DNA from: a virus
Length of the DNA stretch: 37,965 nucleotides
Virus record (IMG/VR): IMGVR_UViG_3300021364_000066
Coordinates: 1 to 37,965 of that record
Strand: one strand, 5' to 3'
Shown here piece after piece: positions 1 to 10,500 of this stretch. A model generated the notes under the pieces. It saw only the letters and a list, made by a program, of their open reading frames with translations, made no database searches and was not told where the DNA came from. Position 1 is the stretch's first letter, and every line of letters begins with the position of its first letter. The position numbers and the translations under genes were made by a program.

Positions 1-2008
1 CCGCACCCACGTGCTGGTCAATACCCGACTCCATGACATCAGCCCCAGCTCTGTTTCTGTATGCCCTATTCAGAGCCCCAAGCATTTCACTGGGGGGGAC
101 CTCAAAATTAACCACCGCCATAGCTGGATCGTGGAGGTTGAGTATGGCTGACTTAGGCCCAGCCAGTGACCCCATGTATCCAAAGCTATTGAAGCCCTGT
201 ATCCATAGCTCGGGGGATCTGTTCACACCGATCATGTGATCTTTAATATGCTTCACTGCATAGTTAGCGCCTTCGCCATGAATGCCCTTCTTAATCAGGG
301 TGTTCTCCATGTACTTAAGCCACTGCTCTGGGCTTACATCCCCTTTCATCTTGGGCATATCAAACTGCTCAGACAGGTTGATAGCAAGGCGGTTGTTGAC
401 CACGCGGCGAAGGTCGGTCTGCAGGACAGGGAGGTAGTCGCTGGGGACAGGTGCGCCGCCTGGAAGCTGGCTGGTCTGGTCAAAGTAGAAGTTGCGGGTT
501 CTCTTCAGGGTTCCAGGGTCAACCGGCAGCTCTAGGTCATCAAACTCTGAGACTTCTATACCCTTCCGCTCCTTAGCTGCCGGAGTAAGTCGGGTGTGCA
601 AGTACTGGTTAGACAGCATTCCCTCGTTGCGAACGCCTGAGTAAGCCTCCATAGCATCAACGCTGTTACGCTTAGACCAGCGATAGTAGTTTTCAAAAGC
701 ATCAGCATCTTCTGGGCTTAGCTTCTCAGAGATGTATCGCTTGACTCTATCCATTCTAATCTTAGATGGGGCTTTCGCAGAGTCATTAGCGAAATCAAGT
801 AATAGGGCTTGGAGATGCGTGTCCTTAACATTAAGGTCAAACACCTTTTGAGCTGGCTCAACAAACTCTTTTAACTCCTGAGTAATAGACCTGACCGTTT
901 TCTCCTGAGCAATCTGATACCTACCGCCAACCTCACGACTGACATCCCACTGAAGACGGTTATCCAGACCAAAGATCTTGTCCTTGCTGAAGTTCTTAAA
1001 GCCCCTTGTTACCGCGTCTACAATTTCACCAGCGGTAGATGCGTCCCTCCAGCTCTTCTGCTGGTCCTGTAGCTGTTCGGGTGTCTTTCTATTAACAAAC
1101 GGCTTTTCATCCAACATAGAGAATTGATGCTGACCAGGACGCTTAACAATACCCATGGTCCGAGGCTGTACAGGGCCAACATCCAGCTTGCCCCTGATGT
1201 TTTCCCTACTGGTTCTAGCTTTCTCAAATGCCTCATTGACCATAGGCTGAGCCTGCATAGCCGCTCTGCTAACACTGTCTAGCTCCTCATCAGCAATCTC
1301 ATCAGCCTGAGTCTTAGCCCCCTCTTTGGTGGCTACATAGTCTTTGCTTGATCTTGTTGATCCCCAAGTCTGGGCATTGCGCATGGTGACTGCACCCAAG
1401 CCGCCACCAATAGCGCCGTTCACAACAAGCTGATTAATCTCTTTAACAAAGTCGATATAGCCCAGCTCATCCAGCCCCTCAACAAAGTCTTGGTTCTGAA
1501 CAAATTGCTTGGCTGACTCAAGATTGCGGTAGGAGTAAGGCATTGTCTCTGCCATTGCCAGTGCGCCCTGCCTACCAAATGTGCCCACCTTAGTGGCGCC
1601 TGCGCCAACAAGCCTCGAGTTAGAGATAGCAGTAGCGGCAGTACCTAAGAACTCACCTCCCATCCGAAGACCGGCGTTGTCCTTCTGCATCCTTCTGCTA
1701 TTAGCTATAAGATCTGCGGCCTGCTCTTCTGTCTCAAAGATGTCACCAATCGACCTGATCTTTGCCATCCGCTCATCGCTGAGGAATCCAAGCGTTGCGC
1801 CTTTGGCAACATCACGACCAAAGTTGACGTACTCAGAGGCAATACCCTCCTCTCTGTCAGCAATCTCACGATCAACTTCATTAATAAGGATGCCAAGACC
1901 CTTAATGTCCTTCTTATTACCTTTGTACTCAGCCTTCTTAAGCCAGCCCTCAAGATCACTCTTGCGCTTTTTAAGCTCGTCAGTACTGAAGTCAGGCAAT
2001 AGGCTCAT
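1..2008 (-). CDS. Large internal virion protein, N-terminal two thirds (gene split by the window ends)
   Basis: The reading frame opens with ATG at 2008, overlapping the stop of the upstream gene as ATGA, and stays open to base 1. Because the sequence is circular it continues at 36835-37965, giving one protein of about 999 residues. The visible part is helical and charged at the N-terminus. It then has Gly/Ala-rich hydrophobic stretches near residues 110-150 and 190-210 and a long charged region. I see no transglycosylase motif. Its place as third and largest gene after the tail tubular genes matches T7 gp16, an internal core protein ejected into the host with the DNA. The structural role is inferred from order and size. 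The first 13 bases differ slightly from the other copy, giving His instead of Asn at one codon. Confidence 0.75.
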   Translation of the reverse strand, partial: MSLLPDFSTDELKKRKSDLEGWLKKAEYKGNKKDIKGLGILINEVDREIADREEGIASEYVNFGRDVAKGATLGFLSDERMAKIRSIGDIFETEEQAADLIANSRRMQKDNAGLRMGGEFLGTAATAISNSRLVGAGATKVGTFGRQGALAMAETMPYSYRNLESAKQFVQNQDFVEGLDELGYIDFVKEINQLVVNGAIGGGLGAVTMRNAQTWGSTRSSKDYVATKEGAKTQADEIADEELDSVSRAAMQAQPMVNEAFEKARTSRENIRGKLDVGPVQPRTMGIVKRPGQHQFSMLDEKPFVNRKTPEQLQDQQKSWRDASTAGEIVDAVTRGFKNFSKDKIFGLDNRLQWDVSREVGGRYQIAQEKTVRSITQELKEFVEPAQKVFDLNVKDTHLQALLLDFANDSAKAPSKIRMDRVKRYISEKLSPEDADAFENYYRWSKRNSVDAMEAYSGVRNEGMLSNQYLHTRLTPAAKERKGIEVSEFDDLELPVDPGTLKRTRNFYFDQTSQLPGGAPVPSDYLPVLQTDLRRVVNNRLAINLSEQFDMPKMKGDVSPEQWLKYMENTLIKKGIHGEGANYAVKHIKDHMIGVNRSPELWIQGFNSFGYMGSLAGPKSAILNLHDPAMAVVNFEVPPSEMLGALNRAYRNRAGADVMESGIDQHVGA
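14..139. repeat. Terminal overlap, left copy
   Basis: These 126 bases are identical to 37840-37965. Base 13 (g) differs from 37839 (t), and 5-12 match again. The repeat lies inside a single open reading frame and has a length typical of an assembler k-mer, so it marks a circular or circularly permuted molecule of 37826 bp rather than a biological terminal repeat. Confidence 0.9.
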
Positions 2009-3843
2009 TGATCGCCCCCGTATTTCTGCCGGTATCCCTCTACGGTTTGCGCTGAAGTAGCCGATCCAGCCTCTTGGAGATAGGGGTAGGTGGCCTCAAT
2101 GCCTGCGATCATTACTTCAGAATGAGGCTTGCCAGCAGCGGCGGCAGACGCCATAGCCATATTGATGTCATCTCGCACATCGTTATCCCAGACGCCATTA
2201 AATGCCCCAGTCCACAGGAAGCCACTGCCAAACACATCTTTCTGTATTCGTTCTGCTACACCCGAATAGATCTCCATCAGCGCCTGCGTCGGCGCACCGC
2301 CCTGCTCTTTGGTGTTTATCCGCTTTGCCCAGGTCTGCACAAACTGATTCTTTGCCTGCGGGTCAGTGAGCATCTTGTAGGCCTCAATGTCTTGAGGGGA
2401 CATACCAGCGGCCTCAAGCTGAGCTACTGTCTTGGGCTTAGAATCAGCCCTTAGCGCGGCATTCTGGCTTGTATCTGCTATCAGCTCCTCAACCTTGATT
2501 CGTTGCTGAATAGCCTCGTCAAAGTCAATGGCGAACTCTGGACCATAGGCATTGGTGAACAATTTTTTGGCGTTAGCAACCTGAGTCGGGTTAGTAACGT
2601 CAATCTCTAGACTATAAGCCGCCTTGTAAGCCTGAGAGATCTGCTGTGACTCAGCCTCAGCCACCAAAATCTCGTCGCGCAGAACCGTGCTTCTTATGGT
2701 GTCATTGATCTGATCTATCTGAGCGCCGCGTAGTTGGATCTGAGAGTTAGCCAAGCCCTGGTTGATCTGCATTTGCAGCTCATCCATGCCCATGTCCCAA
2801 GCCTGCCTCTTCTCCTCTAGCTTGTACCTGTCCCTGCCTAGCTCGACCTCTGCGGTGACCGCCTTGGTGCGCTCCTTGATGTAGTCCTTGTTTGCCCTTT
2901 CTGATTTGATCTCAGCTTCAGTTTGCTCGTTCTGTAGCTCCATAGCGTCTTTACGCAACGTCTCAGTGTCGCGCTTAAAGCCCAGCTCGTAGAGCGTGTC
3001 AGCAGTCTGGGCCTCTGTATAACCAGCATTAGCCAGCGCCACAGTGATCTGAGACTCCTTGAGTTGCATTTCAATGGGGTGCATCTCAGCGGCTCGGGCA
3101 TCCTCATTACCCATAATGACTCGCTTGAACTGACCCATTGTGATGTCTTCGTTAGCAAGAGCCTTAGAGATCTCTACTCTCTGCTGCTCAAGATCCAGAC
3201 CTTCCCAGCCCTGAGCTACATCTTGCTCAATGCCGTAAATCTTGGCGTCATTGAAGCGCCTTGTCTCAGCAAGCTCGTCTTGCGCAAAGGCCATCTGAGT
3301 ATCGAACTCATAAGCGTTCTGATTAAACTGACGATTAAACTGATCGGCCTGATTCTCAATCTTCATCAGGTCTTGATCTGCGCTCTGTTGCTGAATGCCT
3401 GTTCTCGCTACCTCATTAGCTAGCTTTCCTCGAGCCAAGGATTGAGACTCAAGGATCTGCTGCACCTCTAAAGCAGGCACCTCATACTGCTGAGCTAACT
3501 TTGAGATCTTGTCTATCGCCGCATCTTTCGCTGGGCCTTCAGGCATTGTCGCAACGTTCTTCGCAGCCGCCATGATTTTGGACTGACCCTCATTTTTCCT
3601 AAGAGCCATCTTCCTTGTCTGCGCGTTCTGCATCATCGCCATGGCTTCTTCATGCCTGCCATTACGACGCAGGTACTCGCCATACGCCTGCATACTATCC
3701 GGACTGTCCATATCCAGATTAGGAGCAAACGTATCTCTAAGCGTCTGAACGTACTGCCTCCCAGGCTCACCCATCTCACCGATGGTGTCACCAATGCTGG
3801 TCAGCATTCCCGTTAGGTTGCTTGCTTGTGATGTTCCAGCCAT
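2005..3843 (-). CDS. Internal virion protein, 612 aa (T7 gp15 position)
   Basis: The protein has 612 residues and is rich in Gln, Glu, Ala and Lys. Long stretches with helical or coiled-coil periodicity run from roughly residue 60 to 420, and there is no signal peptide or membrane span. It is the second of three large genes after the tail tubular pair, where T7 carries gp15, an internal core protein that enters the periplasm during DNA ejection. The start at 3843 follows the upstream stop by three bases, and its own stop overlaps the next ATG. No catalytic motif is visible. The function is inferred from order and composition only. Confidence 0.65.
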   Translation of the reverse strand: MAGTSQASNLTGMLTSIGDTIGEMGEPGRQYVQTLRDTFAPNLDMDSPDSMQAYGEYLRRNGRHEEAMAMMQNAQTRKMALRKNEGQSKIMAAAKNVATMPEGPAKDAAIDKISKLAQQYEVPALEVQQILESQSLARGKLANEVARTGIQQQSADQDLMKIENQADQFNRQFNQNAYEFDTQMAFAQDELAETRRFNDAKIYGIEQDVAQGWEGLDLEQQRVEISKALANEDITMGQFKRVIMGNEDARAAEMHPIEMQLKESQITVALANAGYTEAQTADTLYELGFKRDTETLRKDAMELQNEQTEAEIKSERANKDYIKERTKAVTAEVELGRDRYKLEEKRQAWDMGMDELQMQINQGLANSQIQLRGAQIDQINDTIRSTVLRDEILVAEAESQQISQAYKAAYSLEIDVTNPTQVANAKKLFTNAYGPEFAIDFDEAIQQRIKVEELIADTSQNAALRADSKPKTVAQLEAAGMSPQDIEAYKMLTDPQAKNQFVQTWAKRINTKEQGGAPTQALMEIYSGVAERIQKDVFGSGFLWTGAFNGVWDNDVRDDINMAMASAAAAGKPHSEVMIAGIEATYPYLQEAGSATSAQTVEGYRQKYGGDQ

Positions 3844-3846
3844 GAC

Positions 3847-5184
3847 TTAACTCCCAAATCCAAACAGACTACCAAGGTCGCTAAAGAGGCTTCCAATTCC
3901 CGAGAACCCAGAGCCATCAGAGTTTTGCTGTCCACCCATGTTGTCTAGCAGTGAGTCGTACAGGTTGCCCATCAATTCACTAGATACTTTCTGTGCGTTG
4001 ATGTTGGCGTTAGTGCCGCCTAACAACATCTGAGCCAGATAATCCTGACCTGTAAGCTGTCCAGTCTGCGCCATAGAGCCGGTGCCCTGCGCCAACTGAA
4101 GTAGCTTCATTTGTTGCTCCATTGGCAAATAAGAAAGTCTGGTCTGATCCAGACCCAACTGACCCATTGCATTGCCAATTTGTCCCAGCATTGAACCTTG
4201 CTGTATAGCGTTGGCATTAGCCTGATTGCCTAGACCGCCAAGCTGTGCCGCGCTGTTAGCCAGAGAATTCTCTCTGTTAGCCATGTTGGCGTAGTTCTGA
4301 TTGCCCAACTGACCGTACTGAGCGCCCATCTGACCAAACATAGACCGCTCTGAGTCAGCCTGTTGCATGGCATTAACAGCCGCCTGATTAGACGCCTGTG
4401 CCCGTGCCTTTGCCATAGCCGCATCTTCAGCAGTGCCACCATAAGCACTGCCTGCAATGCCACCACGACCCATGGCGTGTTCCCTAGCCTGCTGTTGTGC
4501 CTGCTGCTGATCCAACATCGGATTCTGAATGTTCATCAACTGCTGATAGATTTCTTGCTGACGCTGTGAGGGGTCAGCAAGGGATCTGCCAATCGCTTCT
4601 TGTGCGGCACCACCTGCATAGCCCTGATTGGGATTAACATTGTTAGACTGATTTAGCTGACCCTGAGCAAACTGGTTCCAGTCCACCCCAGACTGCCCAC
4701 CTGTCTGACCAAGTGCGGCCTGAAAGGCGCTGTTCGCGCCGGACATATTGGTATTACCTGCGTCAGCATGACCGAAGTTCTGATCTACACCAAGATCAAT
4801 ACCCCCATTTGTCCCGACAGTTGAGGTGCCTAGATCAGATGTAACGCCATAGCCTTGAAACTGAGAGCCAGTATTTAAGTCTTGGCCCATCTGGCCAAGG
4901 TATTCCTGAATACCGTAGCCAAGATCACGAATGTCACCAGCGTTATCTAGTGCCCCAGCAATACTGCCAATGCCTGCCAAAGTCCCAGCGTTGTTTGAGA
5001 TTAGATCTCCAAGGCCACCAATGAAATCAAAAAACCCATTGCTTGAAGACTGAGTTGACGCCATGGTTTGCGGGGTACCCATCTTCGGCACGGCCGTCAT
5101 TGGCTGAATCATTGATGCACCTGCCTGTGGCATAACCGCCGGCGCACTCATGCTCTGCATAGCTGGATCAAATGCTTGTCTCAT
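3847..5184 (-). CDS. Internal virion protein, Gln/Asn/Gly-rich, 445 aa (T7 gp14 position)
   Basis: The protein has 445 residues and low complexity, with many Gln, Asn, Gly, Ala and Met residues. A hydrophobic stretch lies near residues 50-85 (FFDFIGGLGDLI followed by a Gly/Ala run), and a Gly/Phe-rich end resembles it. A small, low-complexity protein with membrane-seeking segments directly after tail tubular B fits the first of the ejected core proteins (gp14-like), which forms the pore in the outer membrane. The start at 5184 overlaps the tail tubular B stop as ATGA. The assignment rests on position and composition; no family motif is visible. Confidence 0.6.
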   Translation of the reverse strand: MRQAFDPAMQSMSAPAVMPQAGASMIQPMTAVPKMGTPQTMASTQSSSNGFFDFIGGLGDLISNNAGTLAGIGSIAGALDNAGDIRDLGYGIQEYLGQMGQDLNTGSQFQGYGVTSDLGTSTVGTNGGIDLGVDQNFGHADAGNTNMSGANSAFQAALGQTGGQSGVDWNQFAQGQLNQSNNVNPNQGYAGGAAQEAIGRSLADPSQRQQEIYQQLMNIQNPMLDQQQAQQQAREHAMGRGGIAGSAYGGTAEDAAMAKARAQASNQAAVNAMQQADSERSMFGQMGAQYGQLGNQNYANMANRENSLANSAAQLGGLGNQANANAIQQGSMLGQIGNAMGQLGLDQTRLSYLPMEQQMKLLQLAQGTGSMAQTGQLTGQDYLAQMLLGGTNANINAQKVSSELMGNLYDSLLDNMGGQQNSDGSGFSGIGSLFSDLGSLFGFGS

Positions 5185-6896
5185 GCTACTAACCTCCCAA
5201 CTGCGGTGTTAGCCGCGATCTCCTGTATTGAAAACCCTGTGTTTTGAACCTCGGCCGTAAGCCCAACCCTAAAGAACGTGCCCGATCCCATTGTGTTCAC
5301 CTTGTTTCTCCATACGCCAGTGTTGGGGCCTATATATTCACTCACCCCCCACTCAGCTACGTTGTATTCCGTTGACCCCTTCGGGTCTGTTTTAAAGTCA
5401 TAACTAAAATTCAGATAGCCATCAAAGCCCCACAACGCTGTAGCGTTAATCGGTATAGCCTGGGAGCTAAGTAAATAGATGATTGACTTGGAAAAGACAT
5501 CCAGCATCTGACCTCCGGATATTCCTAAAGCCATAGACTCAAACCGGAACTCGTAAGAAAACGCATCGTCGAAGCCCTCATAAGCCAAGACACCCCTGTT
5601 TTCCCTGCCGCCCAAATAAGGGATGCTTTTATTAAGCGTCTCAGCAAAATACATGGAGGCAAAGTGGCAATCAGTCCAGCGGGTTACTCTTGCTCCACCA
5701 GTGCTTGATGGCCTCTCAGTATTAAATGCATAAGCCATGCCGGTGCTTCTGAACAAAGCAACAAACAGAGCCTTGTTAGGGAAATAGCAGAGCCTTATTC
5801 CTTTCACCAGCGCGTCAGAGTCGCGCTCTATTCTCACCATCTCCATGAAGTCTCGCTTCACATTTAGTGATGGCTCAGCTACAGGATTTGATTTCTCCTG
5901 AATAACACGACCAATAGAGCGAATCCCCGTGTCATCACAGAACACCACATCTGTACCGGTATTGCAGATCGCGTCTCTTTCTACAAGGCCTACATTGGAA
6001 ATAGCATCCTGAAGAAACAACCCATTCTCACCAGCAGGATCACCGTTGCCTGCATTGCCATAGAGCAGAATAGACTGCCTGCCAAAGACAATCAGAAAGC
6101 CATTGTGAGCATGGATGTTGACGATCTCGTCATACTCAATAGGCCAGTACTCAGAAACATTGATCTTACCGCCAGTATTGAAGTCATCTTCTGGGTCTGC
6201 GCTTGCGTCATACCACTGGTCTTCCCTAAGAAGATCAGAGTAGTAGATAGTCTGATAGTCACCACCCACACCAGACACCCATAATCGGCCATAGGCAGAG
6301 ATAGCAATGTCGCCATCAATAGAAGCTATGTCTGTTGGAGGGGTATGCTCTACAGCTTGCCAAGCACCAGCCCCGTCATACTTCATAAATGGCAGGTCTT
6401 TGGCAAACAAGAACAGGTCATCTTTGAAATGAACGTACAGGGATCGCTCTAGCCCATTGCTGGTCGGCATATCGGGGAAAGTGCATTGCTTCAGGCCAGC
6501 ACCATCATTCCAGTAGAGCCGATATTCAGAAGGCTGTTCCTTGTCAAAAGCAAAGGTGTTGATCTGCTCTTCTGAGTTCCAATCTATTCTCGTAACAGGC
6601 ATAGACTCTGGAACATAGGTTCCCAAGAGTGCCGTGCAAACTACATGGTGATTAGCCTTGTCAAAAGAAGCAGAGATTGCTGTGATGTCCACATTCGGAT
6701 AACTGCCCAGCTCTCCTGCCTGAACATCCACCGACAAAGCAAACATCTCCCTAGCCGCAATCCTGCCTACCCTATCAATCACGCAGTTGTCGGCTTTAAG
6801 GGCATAGCTTAGGTCGCCACCAATAGGGTCAAACTCAGTGTTGACCCCCTGAAAGCCAACGCCTTTAATGCTGAATTGTTGGTTAGGCTGAGCCAT
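5181..6896 (-). CDS. Tail tubular protein B-like (T7 gp12 type)
   Basis: The protein has 571 residues. It opens with a short polar segment and then alternates beta-rich blocks, in the style of the T7 gp12 nozzle family: an early block on unwrapping a fixed set of values (DNCVIDRVGRIAARE near residue 37), then many Trp/Tyr-Gly strands suggesting a propeller. It directly follows the gp11-like gene, and the two make the short podovirus tail tube and nozzle. T7 gp12 is nearly 800 residues, so this is a short version. The ATG at 6896 overlaps the stop of the previous gene. Family assignment is from overall pattern and gene order. Confidence 0.72.
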   Translation of the reverse strand: MAQPNQQFSIKGVGFQGVNTEFDPIGGDLSYALKADNCVIDRVGRIAAREMFALSVDVQAGELGSYPNVDITAISASFDKANHHVVCTALLGTYVPESMPVTRIDWNSEEQINTFAFDKEQPSEYRLYWNDGAGLKQCTFPDMPTSNGLERSLYVHFKDDLFLFAKDLPFMKYDGAGAWQAVEHTPPTDIASIDGDIAISAYGRLWVSGVGGDYQTIYYSDLLREDQWYDASADPEDDFNTGGKINVSEYWPIEYDEIVNIHAHNGFLIVFGRQSILLYGNAGNGDPAGENGLFLQDAISNVGLVERDAICNTGTDVVFCDDTGIRSIGRVIQEKSNPVAEPSLNVKRDFMEMVRIERDSDALVKGIRLCYFPNKALFVALFRSTGMAYAFNTERPSSTGGARVTRWTDCHFASMYFAETLNKSIPYLGGRENRGVLAYEGFDDAFSYEFRFESMALGISGGQMLDVFSKSIIYLLSSQAIPINATALWGFDGYLNFSYDFKTDPKGSTEYNVAEWGVSEYIGPNTGVWRNKVNTMGSGTFFRVGLTAEVQNTGFSIQEIAANTAVGRLVA

Positions 6897-7531
6897 TAGA
6901 CTGCCACCGCTGTCTTCTCAGTTGGGCTGAGATTAGCGTCCAGGGCAATGGCGTCAGAAATATATTGCTGAGACATGGCAAAAAGTTCCTGTGAAGTTTG
7001 GCCTCCAACCTCTCCCCTTTCCCTAGCCGCTAATGCGAGAGCGTAATACAAGACCGGCTGGTCAGGCAGCCTTAGTTGATCCTCATCCTTTTTTAAGTCA
7101 GGCAATGTCCTGTGCCCCAAAACCTGCACTGAATAACTAGCATCAGGAATTGGCCCAAGCCTCAAAGAGATATTGCCTTCGTCGTCAGTGCCATCAAAAG
7201 CAAAGCGGTAAGGCTTGCCCGTTCCTACCTGCCCATCAATAAGCGTCTTCAAATCCCATTGATGTATATGCCACCCTTCAATAGCCACCTTGGAGATGCG
7301 AGCGCCTCCTGATGTGCCATCAAGGATATAGCTGGGAACACCCTTTTCTGTCTGAATAAGCCAGACATTACGAGTAGCATTCCACGACCACGCCAGCTCG
7401 ACATATCGCTTGGCGTCATTAACCAAGGCCTTAGCCATGTTTACAACATGGTCTGAGGACTGAATGATTGACGGCGCTTCAGGCTCTCTCAGCCGAGTTA
7501 AAACCCCATTAACTAATTCCAGATATGTCAT
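6896..7531 (-). CDS. Tail tubular protein A-like (T7 gp11 type)
   Basis: The protein has 211 residues, close to T7 gp11. The N-terminus (MTYLELVNGVLTRLREPE) and the following VNDAKRYVELAWSWNATR block near residues 37-54 are typical of the gp11 adaptor family. That family forms the ring between portal and nozzle and gates DNA exit. It lies immediately before the tail tubular B gene, and its ATG overlaps the stop of the 1054-residue gene. I am confident because both the sequence pattern and the neighbour agree. Confidence 0.82.
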   Translation of the reverse strand: MTYLELVNGVLTRLREPEAPSIIQSSDHVVNMAKALVNDAKRYVELAWSWNATRNVWLIQTEKGVPSYILDGTSGGARISKVAIEGWHIHQWDLKTLIDGQVGTGKPYRFAFDGTDDEGNISLRLGPIPDASYSVQVLGHRTLPDLKKDEDQLRLPDQPVLYYALALAARERGEVGGQTSQELFAMSQQYISDAIALDANLSPTEKTAVAV

Positions 7532-10500
7532 TGCCGTCCCTCAAATAAATCAGCAAAAAGTCTTTGGCCTATTGTAGGCTGAGATTTTGGCTTTGCTTGG
7601 AACTGATAGCCCTGCAGCAACGGCCCCCACACAGGGCGATCTCTGTCCCCAGAGCCAGACAGCATACCGCCGCCGCCATTCCCTAGACCGAATCCATTGC
7701 CAGTGCCATCTCCACTGTTATTTCCTTCGCCATCTCCATCGGAGCTTCCACCTCCAGTGTCTGTAGTGCCGTCGCCGCCATTTTCCCCATCCCCACCTTG
7801 ATCGCCGCCAGTAGTGCCACCTCCAGTGCCACCCTCAGTGTTTCCACCAGAGCCATCACTGTTTGACCCACCATTGCCAGCGTTAGAGTCAAGACCCTTA
7901 AACAAACTCCACTCTTCGTTGGTGACAGCGCCATCTTCATTGGCATCTGCGCCCTGAGCTATAGCAGACGCCTGATTTCCTTCAGCCTGCTCTCTAGACA
8001 TACCCCTCGCCATAAGCTCCTGAATACGAGCCTCATACGCCTCATTTACAGGATTAGGGGTTGGCGTGGGGTTTACAGGATCGGGGGGTGGCGTGGGATT
8101 TGGGTCTGGATTACCTGTGTTGTTGTCGTCGCCGCCATTATCAGGCGTCTGATTAGGATTTTGATTGGTGTTTGTATTGTTGTCGGTGTTCGCACCATTA
8201 GGCGTAATAGAGGTATCCCCATTGGCACTTGCAGTAATGCTCTCTACTGACTCGCCATTGTTGATCCTGTTAATGACATCAGTGATTGTTGTGCCAGCAA
8301 TCTGTGCAATTTCAGCCAACTGCTGAGGGGTATAGCCACCAACGTTAACGCCACCGGAAGAGGTGTTTGTGTCGGGATTGGGGCTTGGAGTATTTGAGCT
8401 AGTGTCAGGAGTACCCGGATCGCCTTTATCCCCAGAGCCGTCTGTGCCTCCAGGCTGATTTGAGTCAGTTGTATTCTTTGGGTCTACAGGATCTACAGGA
8501 TCTACAGGCGTCTTGTCTTCGATAGGCTCGTCGTATTTAGTGACGATGAGCTTGCCCTCAGAGTCCTGAGTGTAAGTTGTATTTGTGATCGGATCGTACC
8601 ACTCATCCGAGGTGGCGCCTGGATTATCTACACTGCCTTCGTTAAATTTATAGAGTCCCGTTTTAGGGTCAAAATCATATCGCTTCCCATCTCGACCAAA
8701 GATGGTTCCTGCATACTGACCGCTTTCGTATCCATCACGCAAGGGAACCTTGCCAAACGTAACGGGGTTGCCGTCTTGGTCGAAGTATTCGACTGAGTTA
8801 AGAGGCTCATCAATAGCTTTAGCCGCAATCATGGTCAAGTCATCTACTTGAGCAGGATCGTCAACAATATTGCCGTTAGCGTCTATCCACTGTCCGTTCA
8901 CCTTCTCGTAAGCTAGCTCGCCATTTTCATAGTAGATAGCGCCGTCAGTAGTGCTGACAGAGCCATCCTCATTAAGACCAAACTTCCACTCTAGGCCGCC
9001 CTTGTCGCCACCAAAGGCTTGGTCATAAGTAGTTCCTGTCACTGTGACTCTATTGCCGTTAGCGTCATATCCGACATAAGAACCGTCTGGACGGAATTTA
9101 ACTAGCTTCGGATCTACAGGATTGCCATTAGCATCCACATAAACCGTGTCACCCATTTCGTATCCGTATATGTTCTTGAGGTCACGGTCTGGAGTAGTAA
9201 TCTCTGAAAGGTCATTGCCATTCAGAACACCATCACCATCTTTGTCTAGGTCACTAAACTGGCCATAGCTCTTACTGTCTATACCGCCCTGACCAAACAC
9301 CTCTCCGGTGTTGATGTTCATTACAAGGCCATCACCCACAGTCTTGTAATTAGGATTAAGGAAGGGGTCTTTGATGTCAGCGTTGATGGCTTCCTGTTGC
9401 CATTCATCGTACTCATCCCACTCTTCAAGATTGTCTATCTCATCAGACTTGCCAATGTCAGACAGGAATCCTTGCAGAGCCGCAGTACCACCAGCCATAG
9501 CCGCCGCCATAGCGGCATCCTTCCAATCAATCTCGCCATCTTTAACCAACTGAGTGACCATGCTCATCCCGCCAGCCTGCAATGCCGCGCTTAATATGTC
9601 GCCGCCATTAGTAGCAAGCTCGTCACCAAAGTCAGTTACAGCAGAACCTATATCACCTATCACGCCAGAGCCTTCTAGTGCTGACTGCAACTCAGAGCCA
9701 CCGTAGGAGAGTGCCGCAGAAAGCAAAGCGTCTTCAATGCTAAGATCGCCAGTAGTCATGTACTGCGTGGCTAAGCTGATAACTCCTTTTGATGCGGCGG
9801 CTGCGGCGGCGGCGCTCATGCCTGCGGCTTGGAAAGCACCAGCAAGCAAAGGGCCAGCTACAAAACTGCCAATAGCGCCCAGTGCCACAGCGTTAATCAG
9901 CTCTACAGGGGCATCAGTCTTGTCTGCCCAGTAGTCTCTGGAGTATCCAAAGCCGTTGAAGTTGTATACATCGCCTTCGCTTTCAAACTGAGTAGGGATA
10001 CCAAGGTCGTTAACTAAAGCCATGTACTCAGGAACATCGCTCCAATTTACATACTCGCCTGACTCCTGAAGAGCCGCGATTTCCCTTGGGTCCATATCAG
10101 AGTAATCTGGAAGAGCCCCGTCATTAATCAACTGGTCTACGCCAGTGACGTACCCCCAGTACTGATCCCATGAGACCCCTTGCTCTTGCATCTGGCCCAT
10201 ATCGCCAGCGTCCCAAGCCTTCTTGATCTCAGCTTCTGTATACCAGCCAGAGCCAGTGCCGCCGTTAAATTCCTGTCCGTATGCGTTGTCTATGACAGAT
10301 TGATCTCGATGAGTGCGCTTATGCTCATCTGAAGGAGACCAGCGGTATACACGCTCGTCGTACTGCTCGTACTTCATGGCCTGCTTGTCTTCGTCCCAGC
10401 TAACAACCATCTTGTAACGAAGGCCATCATCGCCAATATAGGTGTGGTTCATGTAGCCAACGTCAACAGCGTTATCCATTCCAGAGCCTGCCCTGAAATT

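Noticed and set aside
14-139. Biological direct terminal repeat
   Set aside because: The repeat lies inside one continuous reading frame, is only 126 bases and has a k-mer-like length; assembly overlap is the simpler reading.
7683-7946. Met-rich reading frames antiparallel or frame-shifted inside the Gly-rich tail of the 1054-residue gene
   Set aside because: They are frame shadows of a repetitive coding sequence without ribosome sites.
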